Shown one piece after another: positions 35,582 to 44,112 of a stretch of DNA of 64,000 nt (positions are counted from its first letter, which is position 1; each line of letters opens with the position of its first letter). Location: the NCBI GenBank assembly GCA_002011085.2, contig MTMB02000001.1, forward strand, positions 167,820 through 231,819. The letters run 5' to 3'. Made by a program: the position numbers and the translations under genes. The notes below the pieces were generated by a model, which had not been told where the DNA came from, did not search any database, and saw nothing but the letters and a program-made list of their open reading frames with translations. The DNA comes from Candidatus Geothermarchaeum rappei (GTDB lineage: Archaea; Thermoproteota; Nitrososphaeria; Geothermarchaeales; JDFR-13).

Positions 35582-37690
35582 TTACTGTGGTTCTACAACA
35601 AACCACCCCGCCATCTCTAGATGGAGGGGAGAGCAAAATTCCGTACAATACATCGCGTATACCCCGGGCTTATCGGCGAGTATCTCAACTGTCGCTACCT
35701 CCCCCGGTTCCAGGCTAAGGTTTATATTGTATTCACATATTGTGAATCCGTGGGTAGCGTCAGGCGTAGTCTCGATATTTGTCAAGTGAAAGATAACCTT
35801 ATCACCTTGTTTAACTCGAATGAAGTCCGGGGTTATTCGGCTCCTTATAAGCGTTCCCCATATTTCAGTCACAGGCTGGCCATTAACCACCTTCCTCTCT
35901 ATCCTCTCTTCACCCTTACTAACTGCATTTGGATCCTTCTGGAATGTTAATGGGTTTGTGCCCATAGGGTAAACCTCTATTGGATTAAGCTTATCTGCAC
36001 TGATAATCCTTGCATAATGTGGTTCGCCTAGACCGATGGGCATATCGTAGAGTAGCATCATCTTGGAGCTTGTTATATCTATAAGCTGTAGGTTCTGTGG
36101 CTTCAGTGGACCGACTGAGTTAAACCTATCTATAGACCATTTGTTGAGGGATACTAGGTACTTGCCTTTTGGCTTAGGAGTATTGCTCTCTGGAGCTGCA
36201 ACGTGACCTACATTGTAATGTATATCTATTTTATCTACCACTTTCCACGCTTCATCCCCCGTGTGATATGGTGGTCCTAAAGCCCACTTAGCTACTTTAT
36301 TATCTATGAATAGGCTTGTGTATGCATATCCTTTGTCATCGAATTCTGTGTGTAGAGGACCGAGCCCTACTTCCACCTGAGCTTCCTTGGTACTCTCAAA
36401 CTTTAATATAGGTATGCCATATTCGTCTGTCCCCTCAAAATCTTTATTTTTTATTGCGGTAAGTATCTTCTCCACACTATAGACGGTGGCTACAGGCTCT
36501 AGTTTACCGCTTACAACGATATACTCCCCACCAGGTGTTATGTCACATCCATGGGGGCTCTTAGGCTCAGGTATCAGATATATAATTCCCTCTTTGATTG
36601 CTGTATCAAGGGAAATTACCTTTACTCCATTAAGCTCCTTATACTTACCCTGTTTAACTAGTTCCTCAGCTTTTTTCCAGAATATCACATGTAGATAATC
36701 GAAATCTCTTTCAGAAGCCCCAACCTCGAGAGGAGGTATCCCATTTAAGTCGTCTCCAACAGCCATCTCTGTATTAAATGAGTTTATGAAGCATAGTCCA
36801 TCAGAGGGCCCCCATCCAATCGCAACCAAGTCCTGCATATATGGTGGTAGCTCTATCTCAAAGCTTTTTGAAAGGTCTATCCTACCAACCTCCCTGTTGA
36901 AAGCGAGGAATGCCACTAATCCTCTAAAGTTATTCTTATATGTATCTGGGTTCTGGGGATCAAGTTCGACATATGTCTCACCAGGCCGGTATCCAGTCTC
37001 AGGATCCCATGGCGCTGGATATTGAGAACCCACTACCACATATTCGGTATTGGGTGTACAAAAACACCCTCCGTGTTGCGACTGCATATTAGGAATCTTC
37101 ACTATCTGCTTTGTCTCAAAATCTTTTAGACTTATTACCGCCATCCTTCCGTTGGCCTTGTCGTTTACAAAGAGCCATTCTCCATCGAACTCAGCGTTAG
37201 TCCTACTTATCTCAGGATGATGCACATCCCCCCATGTGAGGTTACGTATCCCATTACTTCCTTCCTTTAAAATCTTCTCTGTCTCCAAGTTTCCAACCCC
37301 ATATCCCTGCCAAGGCTCTGGGGTAAACACGGCGATAACCTTATACAACTTCATAGAGGGTATGCCAATCACTAGAACCTGTCCAGAATGTCCTCCGGAG
37401 GCGAACATAATGAACTCGTCTCGAGCCCCACCAGGGACATAAGTCTTGACCGCCGCTACAGCCTGATCCGGCGTGAGATTCTTCTCCTGAATTATATTCT
37501 GTAGGTTTCCGGGGGCGATCTCCACCTCACTTGGTGCACTTGGGGCTAGGAATTTGCTGACTCCATAGCCTGCTACAACACCTGCTGCAACCCCTCCAGC
37601 GATTTGTAGGAAGTCCCTTCTCCTCAATCCATTGCCATTATTACGAGAATTAGAATTGGATGACTTTCTAGCTGTCAAGAAAATCCCCAA
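35582..37690 (-). CDS. nosZ: Nitrous oxide reductase NosZ (Tat-exported)
   Basis: Terminal reductase N2O to N2. The N-terminal LRRRDFLQIAGG is a Tat signal. The seven-bladed propeller supplies CuZ histidines recognisable in GGHSGQ, DVHHPE, SPHGCD, LHTEFD, NVGHVAAPE and EPHYAR. The C-terminal cupredoxin holds CuA (ATHGFTICEYNI upstream, then CTEFCSPLHLEM with C682, C686, H690, M693). 702 aa is full length with all visible ligands intact. First gene of nosZ-L-membrane-D-F-Y-regulator. A TATA-like ATTTTTATCC and a 26-bp palindrome lie just upstream. Confidence 0.96.
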   Translation of the reverse strand: MGIFLTARKSSNSNSRNNGNGLRRRDFLQIAGGVAAGVVAGYGVSKFLAPSAPSEVEIAPGNLQNIIQEKNLTPDQAVAAVKTYVPGGARDEFIMFASGGHSGQVLVIGIPSMKLYKVIAVFTPEPWQGYGVGNLETEKILKEGSNGIRNLTWGDVHHPEISRTNAEFDGEWLFVNDKANGRMAVISLKDFETKQIVKIPNMQSQHGGCFCTPNTEYVVVGSQYPAPWDPETGYRPGETYVELDPQNPDTYKNNFRGLVAFLAFNREVGRIDLSKSFEIELPPYMQDLVAIGWGPSDGLCFINSFNTEMAVGDDLNGIPPLEVGASERDFDYLHVIFWKKAEELVKQGKYKELNGVKVISLDTAIKEGIIYLIPEPKSPHGCDITPGGEYIVVSGKLEPVATVYSVEKILTAIKNKDFEGTDEYGIPILKFESTKEAQVEVGLGPLHTEFDDKGYAYTSLFIDNKVAKWALGPPYHTGDEAWKVVDKIDIHYNVGHVAAPESNTPKPKGKYLVSLNKWSIDRFNSVGPLKPQNLQLIDITSSKMMLLYDMPIGLGEPHYARIISADKLNPIEVYPMGTNPLTFQKDPNAVSKGEERIERKVVNGQPVTEIWGTLIRSRITPDFIRVKQGDKVIFHLTNIETTPDATHGFTICEYNINLSLEPGEVATVEILADKPGVYAMYCTEFCSPLHLEMAGWFVVEPQ

Positions 37691-37720
37691 TCCAGATTTA
37701 CCCCTAAGTGGGATAAAAAT

Positions 37721-37746
37721 CTTTACCCGAATATATTCGGGTAAAG
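37721..37746. promoter_or_regulatory. Perfect 26-bp palindrome between the divergent nos operons (candidate operator)
   Basis: Half-site CTTTACCCGAATA followed immediately by its exact reverse complement. It lies directly upstream of the TATA-like box of nosZ (minus strand, 37709-37719) and about 15 nt before that of the plus-strand cupredoxin operon, so one bound dimer could control both. The likely ligand is one of the two HTH_10 regulators; that is inference. Confidence 0.7.
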
Positions 37747-37761
37747 ACTTTTAGCCTCTTT

Positions 37762-37771
37762 CTATTTAAAA
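37762..37771 (+). promoter_or_regulatory. TATA box for cupredoxin/NosR-like operon
   Basis: CTATTTAAAA-type element 25-35 nt before the GTG start, followed by an AGGAGG ribosome site at 37779-37784. Confidence 0.5.
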
Positions 37772-37795
37772 AGGTATTAGGAGGTGTTTCCTTTA

Positions 37796-38296
37796 GTGAC
37801 TAACTATAAGTCGGGTAGAAAAGGCTTTTACCGACGGGTGTTCTTCACTATTATTGTATTAATCTCCGCGATACTAGTGTCCAAAACCGTCTCCATATAT
37901 GGCCAGAGTGCTGGATCATCTCCGACTGAAAGATATATAGAGCTACATGCTAGGCAATGGGCTTTTGAGCCGAATGTCATAGAGGTTAACCAGGGGGATA
38001 CCGTCATAATAAACCTTGTGTCCGACGATGTATCACATGGTTTCTATTTGGAGGGCTATAATTTGGAGGCCAAGGTGGTTCTCGAAGAAGGTGCCCCCAA
38101 TAGTGCAACGGTGGAGTTCGTCGCAGACAAACCAGGCGTATACACATTTAGATGTACAGTAAACTGTGGACCGTTTCACCCATTTATGACAGGTAAGCTG
38201 GTTGTTAATCCACCTACACCATTTTATGGAGGGATGAGTCTTAGCGTTATCGCCTTGGCGGTGTTCGTAATAGTCTTCTTTATCTGGAGATGGTGA
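37796..38296 (+). CDS. CuA-type cupredoxin with N- and C-terminal membrane segments
   Basis: 166-residue membrane-bound electron carrier. A basic N-terminus and TM/signal (about 15-33) precede a cupredoxin domain with a complete CuA set: H81 (DVSHGF) and C120, C124, H128, M131 (FRCTVNCGPFHPFM). A C-terminal TM helix (about 146-164) ends in RW. Probable electron donor to NosZ or acceptor from the adjacent polyferredoxin. The AGGAGG site overlaps a GTG at 37784, so the GTG at 37796 is the better start. First gene of a three-gene plus-strand operon. Confidence 0.85.
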   Translation: MTNYKSGRKGFYRRVFFTIIVLISAILVSKTVSIYGQSAGSSPTERYIELHARQWAFEPNVIEVNQGDTVIINLVSDDVSHGFYLEGYNLEAKVVLEEGAPNSATVEFVADKPGVYTFRCTVNCGPFHPFMTGKLVVNPPTPFYGGMSLSVIALAVFVIVFFIWRW

Positions 38297-38299
38297 GCT

Positions 38300-39772
38300 A
38301 TGGCTAGATTCAAATATGATCTATTAAAAATACCTCTCCTCAAGAAAATCGTCATGTCCCGTTCATTCCAGTTTATAGTGATCTTCCCGAACTTTGTCGT
38401 ATTCATAGTGCTACTCGCCAGTGCATTTGTCGGGTCACCAGTTGGAAACCATAACCTTGCTGTGCTTGTGGTATGGATACTTTGGTGGGCGGCTTTAATG
38501 CTGGTGCTGACTCCTCTTGGAGGCAGGCTATGGTGTATGATATGCCCTATGCCGGCTATAGGCGAGTGGCTTCAGAGGAAGACTTTCACTAGAAAGAATG
38601 ATAAGCAGCTAGGTCTACAGAGGAATTGGCCTAAGAAGCTTGACAATATATGGCTGCAGAACTTTGCATTCCTAATTGTCTCAACATTTATAGGTGTATT
38701 GACAACTAGGCCTTGGGCTACTGGTATAATGCTTGTTCTCCTGGTAATCATTCTCCCCACTCTATTCTTCCTCCTATTCAAGAGGAGGGTCTGGTGTAGA
38801 TACATATGCCCTGTCTCTGGATTCATAGGTCTATACTCCATGGTGGCTCCTATAGAGCTGAGAGTTAAGGATAGAGAAGTCTGTCTAAAACACGCCGGCA
38901 AGGAATGCTATAGAGGTGGACCTAATGCATATGGCTGCCCTTGGTATGAATTTCCCCAGAATCTAAACCGTAACGCATACTGTGGCCTATGCATGGAGTG
39001 TGTAAAGGCTTGTCCACTTGACAACATTGCCCTTAACATCAGGATCGGGGGAGACGACTTATATGTGGAGCCTTGGCATGGTCTGAAAAAGAAGGGTCTC
39101 GATGAGCCGTTCAAGGCCTTTATAATGAGTACACTGGCCATAATATACGCATACATATTTACAGGTCCGTATCCATGGCTGAAGGATGTGGCGAACATAT
39201 TTAATGGAGAGACATTCAGTAAGAATTTCATCGACAATATACTTATGGAGACACTGATACCCGATAGGCTTCTTACCTTCGGTGGCATCGTATGGTTTTC
39301 AACACTGGTTCTAATGCCGACTATCTTCGCGTTATTCACATTATTATCAAAGGCCCTAGCAGGATGGAGAGATACACAGTCATTTAAAAAGATGTTCATC
39401 AACTATTCGTACATGCTAGTCCCCTTAAGCCTAACTGCATGGATGGCTTTCGCTATCTACATCCTACTTATAAACGGCACATATATCTTGGCCGCAGTTT
39501 CAGACCCATTCAACTATGGATGGGATTTGCTAGGGACCAAACATATTCCATGGACGCCAATCGCTACAGGGATCTTACCTTATATCCAAGGAGGCATCAT
39601 ATTACTGGGCTTGATCTGGACTATAAACACCATTAAAAACATCTCTAAACATATGTTCGACACTAGATCAAGGGCTTTGAGAGCATCTCTACCAATGGTA
39701 ATCCTCGCTCTCCTCTACACCTTCCTAGTATTAAATATATGGCTTGGTCCAGGGGTGGTTCCAAGTGGCTAA
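38300..39772 (+). CDS. NosR/NapH-like membrane iron-sulfur protein
   Basis: 490-residue membrane protein. It has TM helices around two CxxxCP motifs (LWCMICPMP, WCRYICPVSG), one 4Fe-4S ferredoxin-type motif (YCGLCMECVKACP) and further cysteines in the loop CLKHAGKECYRGG. These match the C-terminal (NapH/CcoG-like) half of NosR, but no periplasmic FMN-binding domain is present. A long C-terminal membrane part (four or more TMs) extends it. It should pass electrons from quinol or cytoplasm to the CuA proteins on either side. 3 nt after the first cupredoxin, overlapping the second. Confidence 0.85.
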   Translation: MARFKYDLLKIPLLKKIVMSRSFQFIVIFPNFVVFIVLLASAFVGSPVGNHNLAVLVVWILWWAALMLVLTPLGGRLWCMICPMPAIGEWLQRKTFTRKNDKQLGLQRNWPKKLDNIWLQNFAFLIVSTFIGVLTTRPWATGIMLVLLVIILPTLFFLLFKRRVWCRYICPVSGFIGLYSMVAPIELRVKDREVCLKHAGKECYRGGPNAYGCPWYEFPQNLNRNAYCGLCMECVKACPLDNIALNIRIGGDDLYVEPWHGLKKKGLDEPFKAFIMSTLAIIYAYIFTGPYPWLKDVANIFNGETFSKNFIDNILMETLIPDRLLTFGGIVWFSTLVLMPTIFALFTLLSKALAGWRDTQSFKKMFINYSYMLVPLSLTAWMAFAIYILLINGTYILAAVSDPFNYGWDLLGTKHIPWTPIATGILPYIQGGIILLGLIWTINTIKNISKHMFDTRSRALRASLPMVILALLYTFLVLNIWLGPGVVPSG

Positions 39773-40205
39773 AAGGACAAGTAGAAAATCAAGAGGAATC
39801 GTTATAACCGATCTCATAGCATTAGTGCTTGTAATCCTCACATTTGTAGGGGTATTCTTCGTAGTATATCAGCATCAATCAACACAGGAGGCTTTGGCCA
39901 AAGAGGGCGTAGTGATTCATATAGAGGCTAAGCAATGGGCCTTCTCACCCGACGAGATCGTGGTTAAGAAGGGGCAGAAAGTGACCCTTGTAATCACCAG
40001 CCGTGACGTGACCCATGGATTCATGTTAAGTGCATTTGATATAAATGAGGTTATAAATCCTGGTTCGGAGGTCATCGTAACCTTTATACCCGATAAAACA
40101 GGTACATTCGAGTTCAGATGCTCAGTATACTGTGGTGAGCCATGGCCAGGGTCTGGAATGGGGCACTGGGTTATGAGAGGATATCTCAAGGTTATAGAGG
40201 GTTAG
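39765..40205 (+). CDS. Second CuA-type cupredoxin, N-terminally anchored
   Basis: 146-residue protein with one TM helix (about 13-35) and a cupredoxin domain. CuA ligands are present: H84 (DVTHGF), C119, C123, H134, M137. The loop reads FRCSVYCGEPWPGSGMGHWVM, so six extra residues separate the second Cys from the His compared with the usual CxxxCGxxHxxM. The GTG at 39765 overlaps the end of the NosR/NapH-like gene and has a GGGGTGG site. It probably serves as an alternate or serial electron carrier to NosZ. A second CuA donor beside the first is uncommon. Confidence 0.83.
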   Translation: MAKRTSRKSRGIVITDLIALVLVILTFVGVFFVVYQHQSTQEALAKEGVVIHIEAKQWAFSPDEIVVKKGQKVTLVITSRDVTHGFMLSAFDINEVINPGSEVIVTFIPDKTGTFEFRCSVYCGEPWPGSGMGHWVMRGYLKVIEG

Positions 40206-40311
40206 ACCTCATCCCTTTCTCTTTATTTATAGATTACATCTAGTTATTCCATTATTTAGAGTATTTATTGTTAATTGTTATCAATAGATATAGTTTAAGG
40301 AGGATAATTTT

Positions 40312-41301
40312 ATGTGGAACATCCTGGTATTATTCCGGCCAAGCGATTATCTCCTAGAGTTATTGGATAGTGATAACCACTTCAACTATAGGATAATCCA
40401 GCTAAGGAGAGTGGATATCGAGGATATTAAGGAGGACTTGGCTGATGCAGATGCGTTAATAGCATCTCCAGGTCAATACGTTAATGAGAGACTCATCAGT
40501 GCCGCGGAGAAGATGCGGCTATTGATTGTCCACGGCTCCGGCTATGATAAGGTGGATGTCGATGCCTGTACAAAGAAGGGTGTTATAGTCCTAAACGCGC
40601 CTGATGCAATAGCCAGGGCTGTGGCTGAGCATGCCCTGGGCCTAACAATATCCCTCCTAAGGAAGATAGCCTTGGGAGACCGGGTGGTTAGATCGGGGGA
40701 GTGGTGGGCTGGGTCGAGGAAGAGGAGCTTCGTGGGGACCAATGTATATGGAAAGACTGTTGGGATAATAGGGCTTGGGCATATTGGGCGTATACTCTCG
40801 AATCTATTCCAGTGTATGGGGGCTGAGGTCCTATACTGGAGTAGGAGGCGCCGCCCAAATATGGAGGAGTCCCTTGGAATTAGATATGTATCTATTGAGG
40901 AGCTTCTACGATCCTCCGACATAATTATAGTCTCACTTGCGTTGACGCCTGAGACAGAGCATTTCCTAGATAAGGATCGTATAAATATGGTTAAGGACGG
41001 CGCTGTTATCGTGAACATATCTAGGGGGAGGATTATTGATGAGGAGGCGTTGATAAAGGCTTTGGAGTCGGGTAAGCTCGGTGGTGTAGCTTTGGACGTG
41101 TTTGAGAAGGAGCCCCTGCCTCCTGGGAGTCTCTTGATGAAGTTTGATAACGTGGTCTTAACACCACATATAGCGGGGTTTACGGAGGAGGCTAAGATAG
41201 GCACCGCGAGACTCGTCTATAAATTGCTTAAACAGTTCTTTGTGGACAATAAGATTCCTAGGGACTACGTCGTTAACCCCGAGGTCCTGGGAAAGATATA
41301 A
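40312..41301 (+). CDS. D-isomer 2-hydroxyacid dehydrogenase (phosphoglycerate dehydrogenase-like)
   Basis: 329-residue NAD(P)-dependent dehydrogenase. Rossmann motif IIGLGHIGRILSNLF, catalytic Arg in INISRGRIIDEEAL, Glu in FEKEPLP and His in TPHIAGFTEEA. Short, without the C-terminal ACT domain of classic SerA. It could be 3-phosphoglycerate dehydrogenase or a glyoxylate/hydroxypyruvate-type reductase. Being next to cysteine/cystathionine genes hints at serine supply, which would fit SerA. AGGAGGATAA ribosome site. Confidence 0.8.
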   Translation: MWNILVLFRPSDYLLELLDSDNHFNYRIIQLRRVDIEDIKEDLADADALIASPGQYVNERLISAAEKMRLLIVHGSGYDKVDVDACTKKGVIVLNAPDAIARAVAEHALGLTISLLRKIALGDRVVRSGEWWAGSRKRSFVGTNVYGKTVGIIGLGHIGRILSNLFQCMGAEVLYWSRRRRPNMEESLGIRYVSIEELLRSSDIIIVSLALTPETEHFLDKDRINMVKDGAVIVNISRGRIIDEEALIKALESGKLGGVALDVFEKEPLPPGSLLMKFDNVVLTPHIAGFTEEAKIGTARLVYKLLKQFFVDNKIPRDYVVNPEVLGKI

Positions 41302-41424
41302 ATATAGAGTGGGTTTAAGAAGGTTTACATTGAAAACCTAAAATAGGGCACCATACAATTATTTATTGAAATAACAATGTTATAGAGGCAAAAAGACGTC
41401 TGGGTGTATGGTGGGGGAGGAGTA

Positions 41425-42603
41425 ATGTTTGGTGAGCCCAAGATATATGGAGTCTACGACAATATTCTCGAGACGATAGGCTGGACACCGCTTGTAAGGC
41501 TACATAGGATAGAGGAGTACTTCAAACTGGATAATGAGCTGTATGCAAAGCTTGAGGCTTTCAACCCAGGTGGCAGCATCAAGGACCGTATAGCAGTCTA
41601 TATGCTTAGAAGGGCTGAGGAGGAGGGTAGGGTCGCTGAAGGCAGCGTCGTGATAGAGCCTACAGCGGGGAATACCGGCGTCGGCCTAGCGCTGGTATCC
41701 CGGGTCAAGGGATATCAAACGGTATTCACCCTGCCTAGGAAGATGAGTCTTGAGAAGGAGCTTCTCCTCAGATCCCTAGGTGCATTGATAATACGCACCC
41801 CTACTGAGGCGCCTTTCTACTCACCGCTCTCATACTACTCAGCCGCCCATATCCTTAGGAAGATGATTCTGAAGAGGGGTAGGATGGTTGATAGAGGGGA
41901 GTTGGCTGAGATCGTTGGCGAGCTGCAGTCTATCATCGATAGGGGGGATGAGGAGACTCTGAGGAGGCTTCTCGAGATGGATGTCCCTGAGGGGCCATAT
42001 GCATATGTACCTGACCAGTATTTCAACGAGTATAACCCCCTTGCACATTACGAGACCCTGGCGAGGGAGATCTGGAGACAGATGGGTGGTAGGCTAGATA
42101 TCTTCGTGGCTGGAATGGGCACTGGAGGTACAATAACTGGAGTAAGCAGGTATCTTAAGGAGCAGGATGGGAATATCACTGTTGTGGGTGTGGATCCAGA
42201 GGGCTCTATATTCCACATAGTCAAGAAGGGCGTGTCTCCAGAGGAGGCTACAAAATATGCACATCCCTATCTGGTGGAGGGTATCGGCGAGGACATACTT
42301 CCTGAGACGATTGATCTAAACCTAGTTGACCAGGTTATCGTCGTGGATGATGAGAAGGCTTTTGCAATGGCTAGGTTAATCGCGAGGCTGGAGGGGATCT
42401 TGGCGGGAGGCTCGTCTGGAGCCGCGTTATACGGTGCAGTCAAATACCTCAGGGATAATAATATTAGTGGTAGACGCCTGGTCGTGATATTCCCCGATAC
42501 GGGGAGGAATTATCTGACCAAGATATTTAATGATAGATGGATGAGGGAGAATGGTTTTAACACGTGTGAGGAGGAGGTTTTGAAGGGGTTGATTAGGGTA
42601 TGA
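41425..42603 (+). CDS. PLP-dependent cystathionine beta-synthase/cysteine synthase family enzyme with insertion
   Basis: 392 residues, fold-type II PLP enzyme. Lysine motif NPGGSIKDRIA, substrate loop PTAGNTGVGLALV, phosphate-binding GMGTGGTITGVSRYL, serine near the end GGSSGAAL. Between about 120 and 205 it carries an insertion (LSYYSAAHILRKMILKRGRM ... YAYVPDQYFNEYNP) of roughly 50 residues relative to plain cysteine synthases. No C-terminal CBS pair. Start at ATG 41425 behind GGGGGAGGAG. The next gene overlaps by ATGA. With that neighbour it most likely works as cystathionine beta-synthase in reverse transsulfuration. Confidence 0.85.
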   Translation: MFGEPKIYGVYDNILETIGWTPLVRLHRIEEYFKLDNELYAKLEAFNPGGSIKDRIAVYMLRRAEEEGRVAEGSVVIEPTAGNTGVGLALVSRVKGYQTVFTLPRKMSLEKELLLRSLGALIIRTPTEAPFYSPLSYYSAAHILRKMILKRGRMVDRGELAEIVGELQSIIDRGDEETLRRLLEMDVPEGPYAYVPDQYFNEYNPLAHYETLAREIWRQMGGRLDIFVAGMGTGGTITGVSRYLKEQDGNITVVGVDPEGSIFHIVKKGVSPEEATKYAHPYLVEGIGEDILPETIDLNLVDQVIVVDDEKAFAMARLIARLEGILAGGSSGAALYGAVKYLRDNNISGRRLVVIFPDTGRNYLTKIFNDRWMRENGFNTCEEEVLKGLIRV

Positions 42604-43754
42604 AGGGTTTTACAACAAAGGCTATCCATGTTGGTGAAGAGCCTAAAAAGATGCAGTATGGAGACGTCGTCTCACCCATACATCTATCCACAACCTTTGC
42701 TAAGGAGAGTATCGAGGAGGTTGAATCTGGATATGTCTATTCACGTTCAGCAAACCCGACTAGGGACAATCTGGAGAAGAAGCTGGCTGCATTGGAGAAC
42801 GCTAAATATGCACTGGCTTTCTCATCTGGCTTGGCGGCTGAGACCACGATCCTACTCAGCCTACTGAAGAAGGGGGAGCATGTCATCGCCTTCGACGACC
42901 TATATGGAGGGACTAAGAGACTCTTCAACAGGGTTATGATGCGCTTCGGAATAGGCTTTACATACGTCGACCTACGGGATCTGGATCTCTTTAGGAAGGC
43001 GATTAGGGAAGAGTCTAGGATGGTCTGGATAGAGACGCCTACAAACCCGCTTATGAAGCTTGCTGATATAAAGGCTATATCGGAGTTAGCCCATGAACAT
43101 GACCTGATCGTCGTTGTGGATAACACCTTCGCAAGCCCATACTTCCAGCAGCCACTTACCCTTGGAGCGGATATAGTGGTGCATAGCGTAACAAAATACC
43201 TCGGTGGGCACTCGGATGTAGTGGGTGGTGCGGTTATGGTAAGCGATGATGAGCTGCATGAGAAGATGCGTTTCCACCAGAACGCTGTAGGCGCCATACT
43301 ATCTCCATTCGACTCATGGCTTGTAATGAGGGGAGTCAAGACCCTCGCCGTAAGGATGGAGAGACATCAGTACAATGCAATGAAGATAGCCGAGTACCTT
43401 GAGAACCACCGGATGGTGGACAAGGTATATTATCCTGGGCTGGAGTCACATCCACAGCATGAGCTCGCCAAGAGGCAGATGAAGGGCTTCGGGGGGATGC
43501 TGTCCTTCGAGCTAAGGGGAGGCCTGGAGGAGGCCAGGAGATTTGTCGAGGCCCTAGAGATATTTGCATTGGCGGAGAGCCTAGGCGGGGTAGAGTCATT
43601 GATCGAGATACCTGCATTGATGACACACGCATCAATACCCAGGGAAGAGAGGCTTAAAGTAGGTATAAAAGACTCATTGATAAGGGTCTCAGTAGGCATA
43701 GAAGACCTCGAAGACCTCATTGACGACCTAAACAAGGGCTTCAAACACCTATAA
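42600..43754 (+). CDS. Cystathionine gamma-synthase/gamma-lyase family enzyme
   Basis: 384-residue fold-type I PLP enzyme. YSRSANPTRDNLEKKLAALE near the N-terminus, the PLP lysine in HSVTKYLGGHSDVVGGAVM, and the late AESLGGVESLIEIPALMTH with substrate-binding Arg. Given the co-translated CBS-like gene and nearby ahcY/SAM recycling, the probable role is cystathionine gamma-lyase (cystathionine to cysteine). Gamma-synthase cannot be excluded by sequence. Full length. Confidence 0.9.
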   Translation: MKGFTTKAIHVGEEPKKMQYGDVVSPIHLSTTFAKESIEEVESGYVYSRSANPTRDNLEKKLAALENAKYALAFSSGLAAETTILLSLLKKGEHVIAFDDLYGGTKRLFNRVMMRFGIGFTYVDLRDLDLFRKAIREESRMVWIETPTNPLMKLADIKAISELAHEHDLIVVVDNTFASPYFQQPLTLGADIVVHSVTKYLGGHSDVVGGAVMVSDDELHEKMRFHQNAVGAILSPFDSWLVMRGVKTLAVRMERHQYNAMKIAEYLENHRMVDKVYYPGLESHPQHELAKRQMKGFGGMLSFELRGGLEEARRFVEALEIFALAESLGGVESLIEIPALMTHASIPREERLKVGIKDSLIRVSVGIEDLEDLIDDLNKGFKHL

Positions 43755-43879
43755 AATTGATATAAATATTCTCAAATTTTTATGCATAAATTATTTACCG
43801 AAAATATTTACATTCTAGGGTTTTGATACTAAATAAAAATTTAACTGTGAGTTCTGCGAAATATAAAAATTGATGCAAT

Positions 43880-44065
43880 ATGAAAGCGGCAATATTTCTC
43901 TTATTAATCGTGTTGAGCGCCGTAATCTTACCCGTGGCCGTTAGCGTCGTCGAGACCTTCGTCGTCCCATCGGTCAAGAACTTCGCTGTGCTAGCTTCTT
44001 CTGGCTTCGGACTATTGGTTGGGGGAGGCGGCGACGAGATCGATCCTACGGCGTATCCAGGATAG
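43880..44065 (+). CDS. Small exported peptide
   Basis: 61-residue protein that is nearly all signal/TM helix (MKAAIFLLLIVLSAVILPVA then VVPSVKNFAVLASSGFGLLV). It ends in a short hydrophilic tail GGGGDEIDPTAYPG. Not recognised. The tail after a run of Gly looks like a processed or surface-exposed end. It precedes a two-domain Lrp-like regulator by 47 nt with a T-rich run between them. It may be a membrane peptide or signalling peptide. Confidence 0.5.
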   Translation: MKAAIFLLLIVLSAVILPVAVSVVETFVVPSVKNFAVLASSGFGLLVGGGGDEIDPTAYPG

Positions 44066-44112
44066 ACAGAAAAATTAATATATCCTTTTTCCTTTTTTTA
44101 TATTGAGTAGAT

